64,000 bases of DNA, from NCBI GenBank assembly GCA_963513935.1, contig OY740774.1:24695949-24759948 (forward strand), read 5' to 3'. Each line of letters begins with the position of its first letter. The first letter of the stretch is position 1. The position numbers were made by a program, and so were the translations under genes. Origin of the DNA: Aphrophora alni. Its lineage: Eukaryota; Arthropoda; Insecta; Hemiptera; Aphrophoridae. Under the pieces are notes generated by a model. The model did no database searches, was not told where the DNA came from, and saw only the letters and a list, made by a program, of their open reading frames with translations. Below are positions 23,691 to 36,734 of this stretch, one piece after another.

Positions 23691-26600
23691 TCATTTTCCT
23701 AGAAGCAGATAATTGATCACAATGAAAGATAGTAGTGATTTATAATAGCTGTTCAAAAACAGTGATTAACCATATGGTGACTGAATACAAGAGCTTCCGG
23801 TAATATCATCTCTATAGATACGGCTCTAAGCAAACAAATGTTATCTCATTTATTGTGGGATTAGTGAAATAAAAGCCACATTAGTTCAGGTAGGTTTTTT
23901 CCTCAAATAATACTCTTCATTTAATGTTCTAATGTTATCTCCCATTTATCCTAGTACAATGACAGGATGTAATGTGAAATGGTCAAGTTAAAACATTACT
24001 GTAACTAGTTCCGCTCAGAACAAAAAAAAAAAATAATAATAAAATTTAAAAAATAAAAACAACACTGTTATATAGTTTTATTCTCTGTAATACCCTCTAA
24101 TAATTCATGTAACTTGTATAAATGTTGATGTGAACTGGAGTAGTTGGATTGCTTAGACTTAAAGTGAATTTAGTCACAAGCCACTAAGGGTCACTATTGG
24201 ATAAAGGAACGAATTCAGTTACGGCAGTCTGCATTTTAATGTTGATATTATATCGATGGAGGGCAGCATGATATATACTACCACTATGATTCCAATGAAA
24301 GGCAAATTGCAATCACAATGAAGGAGAAAACATCTTTTAAAACGCTTAAAATTTATTATTTATTCTCTATTTAGTATACTGTGGTACTGAGTTTATGAAT
24401 TGGACAATCATTTTAAATGTATAAATATTGTTTACGTTTTCTTCAAAAAAACCACGACTTTCTAAAACTTTGTTTAGGAGTAAAAACGAATTTGTTATCG
24501 ATTTGCAGAACCTAAATTGCAATTCAAAAGTCATCTCCGATGAGTAATGACCGATAACTAAATGTATTGAAATTAATTCACGCGTAAAACTGATTTATCA
24601 ACATAATTAGCGTGGATCAATGGATCTAATCATAAATTACTGTATAATATTTCAGTGTGTAATCCTGTCAAAGAGGGGGTTTGTAATTCATTATTATAAA
24701 TGTCAGAAGCAAGGTTTCCGTCGAATTATTAATTTCAGAATATTAACTAATTAGTTATACAAAAGTAACATTTATTTATGAACTATTATAAAGAATTGAG
24801 TGATAAAGCAACAAAATTCAATAAAACTTATATTTTAGTTTACATAATATGTTAATATATTGTGTGTTAAATATGTGTTGTTCTTGTTTGACGACAAATA
24901 TCTAAACTGTAATTGAATTCTTTCCAAAATGAACGAATTATAGCACTGTGTGTATTTACAACTGATTCTGTTATCGGTAACCCTACGTAGATAGTTTAAA
25001 CTTAGGAAAAGTTATAGCACAAAACTGGAAAACAAATTAACCAATAATCACTGACAGCGAATTTAATTTAATTAAAATTTGAGACTTTTAATTAAAGCTT
25101 CTAAAATGTGATTGTTATTCCAGCAGGAAAAATACAGTAAATAAATAGTTGATGTAAAACTGTATTAGCTTACTCAAAATTTGCAACGTGTTAGGGTTGC
25201 CGTGCGCCAATCTAATTATGTTAGTATCGAGATTAGGCTAATCTAAAATAGGGTTGACCGAAGGAAACGTGGCCATTTTTCTTATCCCCTACAGACCAAA
25301 CATCACTCTCGGTAATGAGTTAATTATAATAAATTAATTTGAAGGATTTAGTTTCTAATCATAAAATTTAATGCATACAACGCGAAAGACAATGTGGGTG
25401 GTCCAACATGTGTACTCACACCTTACAATATATTTATCGTTTCCCGAAGTGTATTCGAATACTTAGAATATTACATAAAAATAATAGAATTAGGTTTCCT
25501 CTAAAATGTCTATTTCCGTTAAAAACTCATACTTTCCTCTTTGACTACATATTTTAAGTGAGAAAATAAAACAGACAAAAAAAACTGTGATTTACCACTT
25601 CTGTTGAGTAAGGGGTCACGTGATCTATTAGTTGTCTGTTGTGTTTTATTACTTGTTTTTATTGCTACAGGCTTCTACTTCAAAAATAAAAGGAATGTAT
25701 TCGAGGGGTTACACTAAGACCTATCAAAAACGCCGCATGGAAATTTTCATTCCATTTTACTACTTTTCCTTGTAAAATAATTAGAAAGCAGAGGGTATGA
25801 AGAAAGTTTGCAAACAAATAAGTAAATGCAAGTAGGCCGACGTGTCGTAACTTTCTTCCATTTTCGATTATCGTGCTTTTGATTATACTGAATCACCTTC
25901 AAGTCAGCCTAATGAATGTAAATTTATTACATAAAATAATGTTATACATTATTACACACAGGTAGTACAGAAACAGAGAAAATTTAGGTATACGATCAAA
26001 AATTCGAATTTAATGTTTAATGGGGAGGGAAAATAGGTGGAATAATATTTATGTGTTTTTTATAGTTTTGTAAAACTAAAATGTTTTAATCAAATTTATC
26101 CCAAGGAGGAAAATAAACAAAATTTGACTCTTTTTAACCAAACTTGTTCTTTTCATTTTTGTCAAAAGCTCTAAATTTTAGTATAGATGTTATAAGTATA
26201 AAACTAAAAACTACGATTTTTTCTTTTGGGGTTATTGATCAAATTTGTCTAATGTAGCCTCTATGAACCCATAAAAAAGAATTAATCGTCGATTCTCTCA
26301 AAACCACACGTTTGTAAGTTAGGGATAAAAAACTAAAAAGCTGTTAAAATAATTGTAATTTTCGAAATAGATTTTTCCGATGTCTATAAAATTTGTTTGA
26401 AATGAGAAGATTAATAACTTATACCAGTACAAAAATCGTAAGTAAAAGAAAACAAATCTAAAATAAATTTTAAAAAACTTCCGCCGTCATTAAAAACAGT
26501 TTCAGACGATTTTAATAGATCTTAGAACGAAGATCATGAATTGAATTCCTTCAAAATTGATCCCTGTTAATCACAATTGACGAATTTAGGTCTGTGATAG

Positions 26601-26944
26601 GATCATCTTTTAATCTTCCTATTCCTCACCAAATGTGTAATACCACAACAAGAAAACATAGGAAGATAATAATAAAAGATATCTAACGAGATAAAATACA
26701 CTCCCAAGCAGAAGTCGCTAACCACAGAATTTTTTTTTTAATTACGAAGAAACTGTTTAGTAAATTTAAGGAATGACGTTTCGTAAATGATGGTTTTTAA
26801 CTCACACATCTACAAAACCAAATACTGTAAACCAAAACTAAGTAACAAACAATAGTAAGTTTAATCGTTGTCAATCGAAAATTAAAGTAAACCATGGACG
26901 CCACCTGTAAAAAACAATATCTACATAATTAAATGAGGGCGTGC
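23691..26944. other. 3.3 kb of AT-rich DNA without an assigned feature
   Basis: No ORF of interest on either strand, and no recognised repeat except a possible short family-C echo near 26230-26290. Could be old intergenic or intronic DNA. Confidence 0.35.
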
Positions 26945-27300
26945 GTAACTTGCTTTACTTGTGCCATACACATTTCCACAGAGTAAATCTTAATTGATTA
27001 AAATTGATGTTGGTAACGTTTTTTGCTGATTTGTCCTGAACTGAAATATGAAATGATTAACATTTTTCCATCGTGTAAGGTTCAATAATTTCACACTTTT
27101 TTGACACTTGAACAAACTCGGAAGAGCCGATTTTAGAAAATTACGTATTTTATAACTCTCCCCACCCCCATAACCTTTTTTGGTTTTTACCAATAACTCA
27201 TGGTTCAGTATATTAGGAGAGATGGCGACCGATAAAATTAATAGTTTGTGTTTTCTACACGGGACTTTTTTTTCTTTTTTTTTTTACTCACGGGACCTCG
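26945..27300 (+). repeat. family-C repeat, left part
   Basis: GCTTTACTTGTGCCATACAC, AGAGTAAATCTTAATTGATT, GAAAATTACGTATTTTATAA, CAATAACTCATGGTTCAG and GGAGAGATGGCGACCGATAA match the left part of the 36.7-kb copy and the 53.7-kb copy. Confidence 0.75.
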
Positions 27301-27344
27301 AAAAGGATATATCCCCAAAAAGTAGACATTTTGACTTATCGAAA

Positions 27345-27545
27345 TGGGAAAAAGTAAAAGGTAAAAAAAGAGCATACAACAGAATACCCATAGCTCTCGA
27401 ATACTCTAATATTATCAGGGTTGTAAGAGAACAAGAGTTGATCAAGATAAACTCGATAGGAAAGATGTAACTGAAGACTATGTTAGGTGGTGTAGATAGG
27501 TAGGATATCTAGGGATTGCCACACTCGCACCTACTACAAGTGAGC
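27345..27545 (+). repeat. family-A repeat, near full length
   Basis: TAGCTCTCGAATACTCTAAT, ATCAGGGTTGTAAGAGAAC, AAGAGTTGATCAAGATAAAC, GGTGTAGATAGGTAGG and CTAGGGATTGCCAC. It is inserted in or next to a family-C copy. Confidence 0.85.
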
Positions 27546-29289
27546 AAATGAGATGATATAATATTTATACTATAGATATAAAAAGAATTAATAATAGTAC
27601 AACATAGTTTTCAAATTCACTACTACAAACCATCACAAATATATAGATGTATAATGAACATTTCCATTTATACATGTCTGCTGTAACGCAAAAGCAACAT
27701 TACTGTAATTCCGAGCTTATTGAAGATATGATTACGCTGATGCGGTCAGTTAATAATTAACCTAACAGCCCGAGGTGATGATATCACGAGAGGCTTTATC
27801 GATTTATACCCTTTAAACCATGAATTAATTACATTAGAAATGAGAATCATCGCCTAGAGGTATAATGCTCATATCACGAAAGCAATTGAGACTACCAATT
27901 AAGTCTGGCGAATAAATCTTCTTACATTATTTACGAAAATGAAATATTATGGCAAAATAAATTCGAAATAGACGGTACAAAAAGTGACAAACTCATTGTA
28001 ACAATACCGAAATTCCAAAGTTATAAGATGCATAACATTATAATCACCCGATTAAACATATTCATTATCAGCAACTATCAGCAAAAGTTAACCCATTTCA
28101 TCAAAATCCGTACCACAGTACAAATATATTTAAATATAGTTCATATTTTGTATTACCATATTAATATAATCTTTGAATCTGTGCAACATGAACTATAGCA
28201 GAATATTCATTATATGTCATGAGTTTTTTAAAATACTATCATTTGGGAGGGAAATGAAGGCTTTTTGGTGAAAAAAAGTAAAGGTTTCGGGGAATTCTAT
28301 TCAAAACATCCAAAGAGGGAGCATTATTCTTAAGCTCTAGGAAGGTTAACTAACAACAACTGGTTTCTAGAATATTTAGTTAATGGTCAATTGATAAATT
28401 CCAGATTAACTTAATGTCTAATTATACTTTGTGTTCTATTTCTAGGGAATATTTAATGAAAGATTTCCCAATGTCCCATCTTCTCATTAAGTTTAAAAGA
28501 AGGATTAATTGAAGAAAAATAGCTTTTTTCAAACATGTAATCAAAGAATATTGTAATTTTTAGGTTATGTTGACTGTTTATATTTTTGTTTCCATAATTA
28601 CAGTTGTATTAACGTTTTTAGCTTACATTTAAGCACTGTATTCAGTTTTTGAAATGGACATACGAGAAAGAGGAATGAATATCGATGATATTGAAAAGGT
28701 GCAACTAATACAAGTTTGTTTTAAGGTTAAACACATCATTGAAACAAGAAAACTGATAACACAACAGTACAAAAAAGGTTACTTGGTATGACATTGAACA
28801 GAAATAAATTATGAACACTTAATAAATATTTAAATATAAAACAACATAAAACTTCATGGAATATGAGACTAAACAATATTTTTAAACTGTAATTAAATCA
28901 GAAAGAATATAAAATAAATTACCACAACAAAAAATCAGAAAAAAAATTATAAATATTTAATTGGTCAAAATTGGGACATTAAATTAATGAGAGTTTAAAA
29001 ATTTATTAGGAGTTAATGATTGTTCTTCAAACTGAAATTGATGATTTAATTTAATATTAGTTTAATTAGGGATTAAATAATTTAATGACTATTCTAGAAA
29101 GCAGCTCTAAAGTGTTTTAAATAATTATTTAAGTGACAAAACATCCACTGTATTAAGTAGATAATATTGGAACTTAGAAACAATTGGTGAGTGAAATATA
29201 TAACTTAGTTTATCCCTCCATGTAATGATTCAACATTATAAATTTTTATTTTTACATCAACATTTTAATTTTTCTTGAGTCTTGCCGAC
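27546..29289. other. AT-rich DNA, nothing assigned
   Basis: No gene or repeat landmark recognised. Two slightly GC-richer patches (27700-27900, 28250-28330) have no open frame worth calling. Confidence 0.3.
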
Positions 29290-29830
29290 TATGGTTTCGC
29301 CAGTGACGGCATTTACGAGGCAGATTAACACAGAAAGAAAGAACAGTTACTTGGCTAGCAAACAAAGGTAAAAGGACAGGGTGTGGAGGGAAGTGGAAGA
29401 CTTCTGGTCAAAGAGCAGATAATGGTTTCAATAGAGATGAATTTGACAAAAACAATTGGCTCTTTATACAACAACGGGAGAGGGCTGAGTTACAGTATAC
29501 GCCAAGGGTTATTCCAGGAGTAGATACTCATTCCCCAACCTTCTACTGAGGATCAAATATTGTTACACATGCTCCTATTTAAAGAGCAAATTTTTCCAGT
29601 TTTATACATACTGCTAAATATAGATCTTCCTATAGTCTAATAGATAGAAGAAACTCAAAGAATCGCAAAATTTGATGGTGAATGCAGGAGAGACCGCAAA
29701 ACTACAAAACAACTGAAGACTTGGTAATTGAAACGTTACCTTGCTATAATTAAAATGTTGGGTCTACAAACTGGAAGATGCGATATAGCTGAAATAAGAC
29801 GAAACTAGGAAGACAGACACACTCACAAAT
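29290..29830. other. GC-richer patch of unknown nature
   Basis: Visibly less AT-rich than its flanks (for example GGCTTGCC-type words, CAACAACGGGAGAGGGCTGAG). Frames are short and interrupted on both strands and no domain was recognised. It could be a decayed transposon coding segment. Confidence 0.3.
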
Positions 29831-30446
29831 ACACATTCTTCTAACTGAAATTCCATTTGTGTTTGTATCATGGAAGCATATAATATATTAATATGTATGC
29901 AAAAATATTATATTTTCCTACGAAACGCCTTTACGAAAATAAATTTTATATATAGACATAAAAGAATTCTAATCTGATACGGCGACGGCGAGTACATTTA
30001 TAGCTCGCTTTATTCTTGAATACATTATACATACTAGGCGGTACGATAGTGAAACACATAGGGTGTAATTAACATACAAAACACAGAGTTGGCTTAACGA
30101 AGTCTTTAATCATTGTGAAGACACTACGATAAGCTGTCTAAATTGTATTTGGAGCTTCACTTTGATCATCATTTTTTTTTTAAAGTTTATGCCGGTTTCA
30201 CGGTCTTGCGATTAATGTGGCTTAGTAAAATATAATAAAGCGACTCTTACATATCCCCACAATGTTTTTCATATTGATATAGGATGCCATAAAGTATATG
30301 ATTTTCGTGTGTTATTTTTTGAGTGATTGTACCACTTTGACAAAGATTTTAAAGAACTGCCATTAAAAATAATTGTCAAATTTGAGTGGTAAAAAAATAT
30401 TTGGTGCCCAAAAGGTCCCAGAACTGTTATGTATCATTCTCCTGTT
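29831..30446. other. AT-rich DNA, nothing assigned
   Basis: No recognised feature. Confidence 0.3.
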
Positions 30447-30684
30447 AAAATAAGGAAGAAAAAGTATATAAAAATATATAATAAACTCAGTTATCATTAG
30501 CTTCTAAAATAAGGAAGAAAAGAATATAAAATAATGATCTCCCTCAACGTGAGAGTCAGAAGAGAACATGAATTGGTCAAGATTGACAAGATATAAGAGA
30601 TGAAAGAGGGAGATTTAAACCAAGACTAAATGGAAAAAGGTATAGGATCCACTCTGTACTCGCTATAAGTAAGGCGCTGAGGGT
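30447..30684 (+). repeat. family-A repeat with duplicated A/G-rich segment
   Basis: AAAATAAGGAAGAAAA occurs twice (30447 and 30508), then TGAGAGTCAGAAGAGAACAT, TTGGTCAAGATTGACAAG, ATTTAAACCAAGACTAAATG and CTGTACTCGCTATAAGTAAG. The CCTCGGGATTGCC block is deleted. Confidence 0.8.
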
Positions 30685-30743
30685 AAAAAACTAAACTTAA
30701 CCTTGAACACGGTTATTAAAAACTGTTATCACAGCCTACTAAC

Positions 30744-30829
30744 AATGGAAGAAAAGAACATAAAATGAATACCCCTATCCCTAGAATACTCAAAAGAGAT
30801 GAAGAGTTGGTCAAAAGATACTTGATGGG
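30744..30829 (+). repeat. family-A fragment
   Basis: AATGGAAGAAAAGAACATAA, CCCTATCCCTAGAATACTC and GAAGAGTTGGTCAAAAGA, then truncated. Confidence 0.75.
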
Positions 30830-31339
30830 TTTCATATTTTGGTAGTTCTTGTGGTGAAGCGTTGACTTAAATTTAGTTAATTTGCTAAATCCTTGGAAAC
30901 CAACATTGATTCATAGTTTGTTATTTAAACGGGAAAATACAACTTGAAATCACTCATACAATAAAAGACAAGGTGAATGAAGTATGGAATAAATATAACA
31001 GGACGTGTGTGTTCGAATGTAACATGTGAATAAAGCAAGAGTATTATTAACATACCGTTATACAGTGGTTTTGTGTACCTTAGACTTGACTCTGAATGAT
31101 TTCATTGATACATACATAAAATTTACACCAACATTTAGAGAAATTCACAGAGTACGAAACAATGTAACTGTTACAGGAAATTATAATTCCTTTATACCTA
31201 CCTAGTGTACAAAGTGTAGGGTAAATTTGTTAATCGTCAATATTTTCGACCTTTTTGAATTGATCTTCTAGTTTGATGCCATCAAGGAACCGGAAAAAAA
31301 ATGATCTAATAAAAAAAAAGGTCCAGGAGGGCCGAGTCA
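30830..31339. other. AT-rich DNA, nothing assigned
   Basis: No recognised feature. Confidence 0.3.
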
Positions 31340-31375
31340 TCGAATCGAACGTAACATAACGAGTGAAGGCTTCTT

Positions 31376-31377
<2 letters not shown>
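31340..31377 (+). repeat. family-B fragment at an AC microsatellite
   Basis: CATAACGAGTGAAGGCTTC matches GCGAAGCGAGTGAAGGCTG of family B and runs directly into the AC tract. Confidence 0.5.
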
Positions 31378-31434
<57 letters not shown>

Positions 31435-31444
31435 ACACACACAC
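31378..31444 (+). repeat. (AC)n microsatellite, ~66 bp
   Basis: About 33 AC units with one AT interruption. The Cys/Val frame on the opposite strand is an artefact. Confidence 0.97.
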
Positions 31445-32279
31445 TGCCGCGCTGCGCCTCTGTCTGACTTCACGAATTTAAGATTCTTGTTCCCTTTTTT
31501 GGAACACTATTATCACGAACTCTTAAACTCGCTGTACGATCACCACCGACTGGGCGAACCACCTTTCTTTTCAGAGCAAGCGCGGGCAAGACCAAGGTGC
31601 TCACTTTTACTTTTTTAAATCAAAGATTTTGCAACTCTTGGCTCTAATAAGTATGAGCTTGTCCTCATAAACTTACCAAATTTTAATTAACGTAAAATTC
31701 CCTGAATTTTATCTCAATGCTCGATTATTTAAATCTTTTAAGATTAACTCTCTCTCTCTCCAAGGTCGTGCCTTTTGGGAGAAATCGGCTCTTAAGTTCT
31801 GATGATAACTTTTAAAATTTTCAAATTATATTACCAGAGCACATATATAAAATTTATGTTAAAACAAGGTTAATAGCATACACAGAATGGATATATATTA
31901 AAAACACAACAAAATTTAGAAATGAATTATTTGTATATTATTTTCTCTTTTGCACAGAAAAATTTTATATTCAAAACTTTTTTAATCACACCCAACAATT
32001 TAATTGAACAATAACACAACTATTTATTTATTTGACAAAATTAATTAATGTAATATTTTCTATATCTTAAACAAAATAACAACGCTTGACTTTTCAGACA
32101 GAACCACAAACAGTTTTTCCTGTCCTGAAAAAGTCGTAGTTAAATTATTAATTATTTTTAACACCAAAGCAGAGGTTTAAAAATGAATTTAATTTTTAAT
32201 AATTCCCCTAATGACGTTATATTTGAAAAGAAGTTAATATTTGCGAATTATTCCTTAAGTATAAGATACCTTCACACTT
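31445..32279. other. mixed non-coding DNA, nothing assigned
   Basis: A short GC-richer patch (31445-31610) follows the AC tract and then becomes strongly AT-rich. No gene recognised. Confidence 0.3.
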
Positions 32280-32299
32280 TAATAGAAGTTCTAGTTGGA

Positions 32300-33000
32300 T
32301 TTGGAATTTGTTGTATTATTAGGATGATGGTGATGTGATGTTTTCTATCCAGAGTCTGTAAGCTGCTATGTAGTTGAATGCTGGTATCGAATTCTTCTAA
32401 GTCGCCTTGAAGATCGATTAAAGTTGAAATTATTCTAAGTCCAATTAGTAGAGTGACAGTTGAATCTTCCTCTCAGCTCAGAGTCGGTTGCAGAAGAAAC
32501 GTCCTTTCAGCGTCGATTCCAAATCAAAAGTAACCGTCTTTCGACGGATAAATCTCGGTCTCCCTGTCAGTGGGAATTAATCCACTTTTCTGGAGCCAAT
32601 TTTCCTCTCTTTTTGGGAAAAAGGTATTTTCCTTATATTATGTGTTTTCAGGCCCTTTTGGTCTGAAATATTTACACTATATATTTTATTAGTCATATTT
32701 CTTGACTAATGAATAGTTTTCTTCCTTAATTATTAATTAAAACACCTTTTAATTAATAATTTATAGTATTTTTTCTTTAACGTTATCTTTGATCCAAGTT
32801 GGCAACATGATGTTTCTGACTTTAGACTCTGCTTGAAGATGCGCACGCAACTTTTCATGTTTTTGCATGAAAATCTCTACTTTTGACGTTTTTTCGTTCA
32901 ACTCGCTATAACTTTCGAACGCTCGAACCGATTTTAAAGTTCCTTTCGGATTCTTCTTCCTTTCCATCTTGTGGGTCTTGTGGAACTTGATTCATCGCTC
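32300..33000 (-). pseudogene. possible decayed retroelement gag-like coding remnant
   Basis: Minus-strand frames show helix-forming, charged peptides unlike the AT-rich background: a 68-codon stretch starting MERKKNPKGTLKSVRAF and, further downstream, EDSTVTLLIGLRIISTLIDL followed by QGDLEEFDTSIQ. The segments lie in different frames and are separated by AT-rich DNA. The pattern resembles the N-terminal part of a retrotransposon gag, but no zinc knuckle, protease or reverse-transcriptase motif was seen, so this is weak. Confidence 0.25.
32728..32761. repeat. perfect 15-bp inverted repeat (hairpin)
   Basis: AATTATTAATTAAAA, a 4-base loop CACC, then the exact reverse complement. It lies between the two gag-like peptide segments. 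Confidence 0.95.
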
Positions 33001-33938
33001 TACTACGCTTCGTTCGCGAGTTATCGCCCTTTTCCCGAAATTTGATTTTTCCTCTTTTCAAATTTTGAGATAAGTCCTTTCTCAAAATTCTTTTGACGAA
33101 ATCTTGTTCCTCTTCTACTACGACGAAAAACTATGTTTTTATTTTTTACATAACTCGTTTGGTTGTCGAGTTATTCACCTTTGAAGTCCTTAAGTTTGTG
33201 TCGTATGAGTTTATGTTCATAAAAACCCCCCCATTATATATTATTACTTCTGCTTTGGTGTGTTACAATTTTACATACTAAATACATATAATTATCATGT
33301 TACTTTACCCCTTTAACGTTTATTTTACCCGCTTTTGGGCTTTGAAGTTTTAAGTTTTGTAATTATTATATCTCCCTTATTTTATTTTCAAATTGGATTC
33401 TAAGTACCTATTATTGTGCCCTATTGTGGTCTCTACAATAGTACTTATTATTATTTTTTAAATGATCCCCCCTTCAACTCAAAAATTCCAAAAAACTCCC
33501 CAAGAATGACTTTCTAAGTCCATTCTCACCTGTTAATTATTATTAATTCATATTTTTTATTTATGATTATTATTAGTTCCCCTCTGAGTTATGACTCTAC
33601 GTTTTTTGAATTTTGAATTTACGTTTTTTCCAAATTTTAGGTTTTTGAGCCCCTATAAAAACTTGAATAACTTTTTTGTTTTAAATACTTTTAAATTTAT
33701 TCTTCGATATTCTTAATCGGTTGATTCTACTGTACATTAATTTATTTTAATAATTTAATATTTTAATAAAATAAGAAACCAGACAGAACGATTGTACACG
33801 ATTTAACATGCAGTGTTCGACACCTGTTGCCGTGACGTCATCGCTCCCCCTCGTCCCTCATCCACTATGCTTTATCGCGGGAATTTAACTTGTTTTAAAT
33901 GGACTTGAGACGTTTGGCTTTTCCCAAACCGTCGCAAC
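33001..33938. other. AT-rich DNA, possible LTR or leader of the minus-strand remnant
   Basis: Strand-asymmetric T/C-rich sequence. On the minus strand it contains a TTTTTATAGGGGC word like a TATA box and lies upstream of the gag-like frames. No LTR pair or primer binding site was found, so the interpretation is open. Confidence 0.25.
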
Positions 33939-33948
33939 ACACACACAA

Positions 33949-33979
<31 letters not shown>

Positions 33980-33980
33980 C
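33939..33980 (+). repeat. (AC)n microsatellite
   Basis: Imperfect AC tract with AAAC interruptions, ending in ACATATATATAC where it joins family B. Confidence 0.95.
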
Positions 33981-33984
33981 ATAT

Positions 33985-34350
33985 ATATACTTTCACGCCA
34001 GCTATAGCCGAGACACTGACACGAGCGAAGCGAGTGGAGACCTTTCAATATACACATCTACTACGCCCATTAAGGCCTAGCGAATGTTAGTACACAATTA
34101 CGAAGATTAAAAAAAAAATCTCTGTAACAACTGTTTTATGCAAAATAACGTACCAATACAATTTAACATTTCCTACACCCTAAGGGTCTAGCTAACCCCA
34201 AGAAATACACAATTACGATGCTCAAGAAATATGAGTAACAACCGTTTTAAAAAAAAACATCCCCTACTGGATAAGACATCTTGATATACCAATTCAATAT
34301 AACATTTCTCACAAGCTTCAAGATAGTAACTTTCGAAGCTGAGTAAGGAA
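33985..34350 (+). repeat. family-B repeat, best preserved copy
   Basis: CTATAGCCGAGACACTGACA, GAGCGAAGCGAGTGGAGACC, AATATACACATCTACTACGC, CCATTAAGGCCTAGCGAA, TACACAATTACGA, TGTAACAACTG and CAATACAATTTAACATTTCC. The ACACAATTACGA...AACAACCGTTTTA...AACATTTC portion then occurs a second time, giving an internal partial duplication. Confidence 0.85.
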
Positions 34351-34738
34351 CATGAGGGTAAAGACCATCAAATGTTTTTTGTAACTCAAATGTGTAAAAC
34401 ATTTTACTTCATGTAAATGAAAATAAAACAAGACAATAGTTTTTAAGTAAGGAAGTTTTTATTTTATAATTAAGTACAAAGTGCTTTGAAAACCAAAGTT
34501 TTAGAAAACAGTTAAAATTTTAATTTTTATTGGAATATTTATAACTTTATTTTTTCCGTTTACACCTTCATATTTAGAACCTCTCAGCGAGAATTGATTC
34601 CCTAGATGAATGCCACAAGTCCTTGTTTTGGAACAGAATAGTACGTACTACGTTCAGTTTTGTTAAAAAAAATCTTCATTATTAAATTTCATAACGTCGT
34701 TGACACATTTTACTGTGTGATAAACATTTAATTTTTCT
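34351..34738. other. AT-rich DNA, nothing assigned
   Basis: No recognised feature. Confidence 0.3.
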
Positions 34739-34773
34739 TGTTGTTTAAAGGTAAAAAAACCTCTCATCACCGC

Positions 34774-34804
<31 letters not shown>

Positions 34805-34988
34805 TGATCGAATATTCTAATAGAGTCAAGGTCAAAAAAGAACAATAGTTGGTCGAAAGAGACCTGATAAGAAAGATGAAGTAAAAAGAAGTAGATAACT
34901 CAAAACTACACGAAAACAGGTGTATATCCAGCTAGGTTCCCTTTGGATTGCTAAGCCCGTATTCTCTCTAAGTTAGCACCTGATGGTT
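34739..34988 (+). repeat. family-A repeat, full length, with expanded poly-A
   Basis: TTGTTTAAAGGTAAAAAAAC, CTCATCACCGCC, an A-run of about 30 in place of the usual A/G-rich block, TCGAATATTCTAATAGAGTC, AGTTGGTCGAAAGAGACC, GTGTATATCCAGCTAGG and GATTGCTAAGCCCGTA. Confidence 0.9.
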
Positions 34989-35079
34989 GTGCAATACATA
35001 AATATATATACGCAATGCCAAAGGTTGAGTTAAAACATGCATGGTTTCGCTCGGTTAATTACTAGATCCCCAACAACAG

Positions 35080-35418
35080 GATCCCCCCCCCCTGTTGTTA
35101 AAGGGGAAAAACCTCTTTGTCATCATCGTGTTTATATAAATATAAATAATTAAATATGCGTAAAGTAAGAAAACAACATAAAACAAAGACACTAGATCTC
35201 GAAAGAACACTTTAATAGATCGAAAACAAGAGAGGATAGAGAAACCTGATAGGGAACACCTAACCTAACCTAACTTAAATTAACATAACATAACCTAAAC
35301 CAGGATTACATGAAGAAGGAATAGATCCAGCTACGTTCCCACGAGATTGCTACGACTGTACTCACCATAGGAGGGATGAAGTACTATGAATCCTGTACTC
35401 ACCATAGTGAATCCAGAG
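35080..35418 (+). repeat. family-A repeat with C-tract and telomere-like insertion
   Basis: CCCCCCCCCCTGTTGTTAAA opens the copy, followed by GGGGAAAAACCTCTTTGTCA, AACATAAAACAAAGACACTA, ATAGATCCAGCTACGTTCC and CGAGATTGC. A (CCTAA)-type block is inserted in the middle, and the CTGTACTCACCATAG end is duplicated (near 35357 and 35391). Confidence 0.85.
35259..35301 (+). repeat. interstitial telomere-like CCTAA array
   Basis: Three CCTAA units in register (35259-35274), followed by degenerate TAACATAACATAACCTAAAC. Most insect telomeres are (TTAGG)n, whose complement is CCTAA. It lies inside a family-A copy. Confidence 0.7.
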
Positions 35419-36734
35419 GGATGAAGTACTATGAATAGCTTTACCGTGCTGCAACATATTTCATATAATTTATTTATGTCAACTTAAAAGAAGATATTTT
35501 AACGATAAAATATGATCCCATTGTTAGTGTCTCTAGACAACGAAGTAGTGCAGTAGATTTATTAGGTATGTTGCTTTGGAAAGGAGTTATTAAGAAAGGA
35601 AGCAACAAGTGGTGCTGTCCGCGGCGAGTGAGTTAGTGATAATCCAGCAAAATGTATTAATCTACTCAACACTTTGGATTTTTAACACTGGTCACCATTT
35701 TTAAATATCATTGGTTATAATTTCTTCATAAATACATGCAATATATTTTTATAATATAAATATAATATGTTTATAAAGAAGTTTAACCAAATGGCATGAA
35801 TAAAATAAATAATATTTGTTATACATTTATAAGGAAACAAAATATAACATGGTACGCCAATTATTTTACGTAATGAAGAAATAATTTCAATATAACATAA
35901 ATTTATGAAGTTAAATATAATATAAATTGTTTAATTTTTTTTAGAAATATGCTTTAAAATAGAATTCACTCTGAATATAAATGATTAAAAAATTAAGTTG
36001 CTTCTTATAATTTTAAGCTAATAAATAACATAATTTTATTATAAAATATTCTGATAATTAACATCCATTAAATTTTACAATACTACCTTTAAAATGGTCC
36101 TCAGGCTACTTGAATTGACCGTTCGTAATATACCTGCTAACCGGACTCGGTGTATTAGTCACCTAGTGGCTACCAATACTTGTAAATGACTTTTTTTTTT
36201 AATTTGTCAAAATATCGCAATCATTGTAATATATTTGAAATCTTAGTAAAAAGTAAAGAATGAAAAATGAATAAGATATTTTGGCAAATTAAAAGAGAAA
36301 TCATTTTACAATTAAGTTAGCGAATAAGTAACAAATGAACCGAACAAGCGTCTCGAGTCTGGCTGATGGGGATTATTACGGTCGATCGACTGAGATAGCC
36401 AGAGGTCCAGCGCTCCTCCAAACTTAAACGGAATATAATAACATCCACAGCATAGTGGTTGCTGTGCCACCACATGCAAATTAATATCAACTTTAAACTC
36501 GCCTGATTAAAAAACTTAAAATATGTTTTCATTAAAGTCTGACAGAGTTTTGTAAATGTTTACTTATTTAGGATGTTATTAATATTTTTAGGCCAATTAC
36601 TTATAAATACATTCAAACTCAGTTTTTAAAAAATACATAAATGATATGTATTTAGTACAGATATGGTGGAAAAAAATTGTACGAACTATCTTACTCCCCC
36701 ACAATGAATCATTAAAAAAAAAATTTATTAGGAT
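35419..36734. other. AT-rich DNA, nothing assigned
   Basis: No recognised gene. A short GC-richer patch at 36350-36480 has a 71-codon minus-strand open stretch without recognisable features. Confidence 0.3.
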
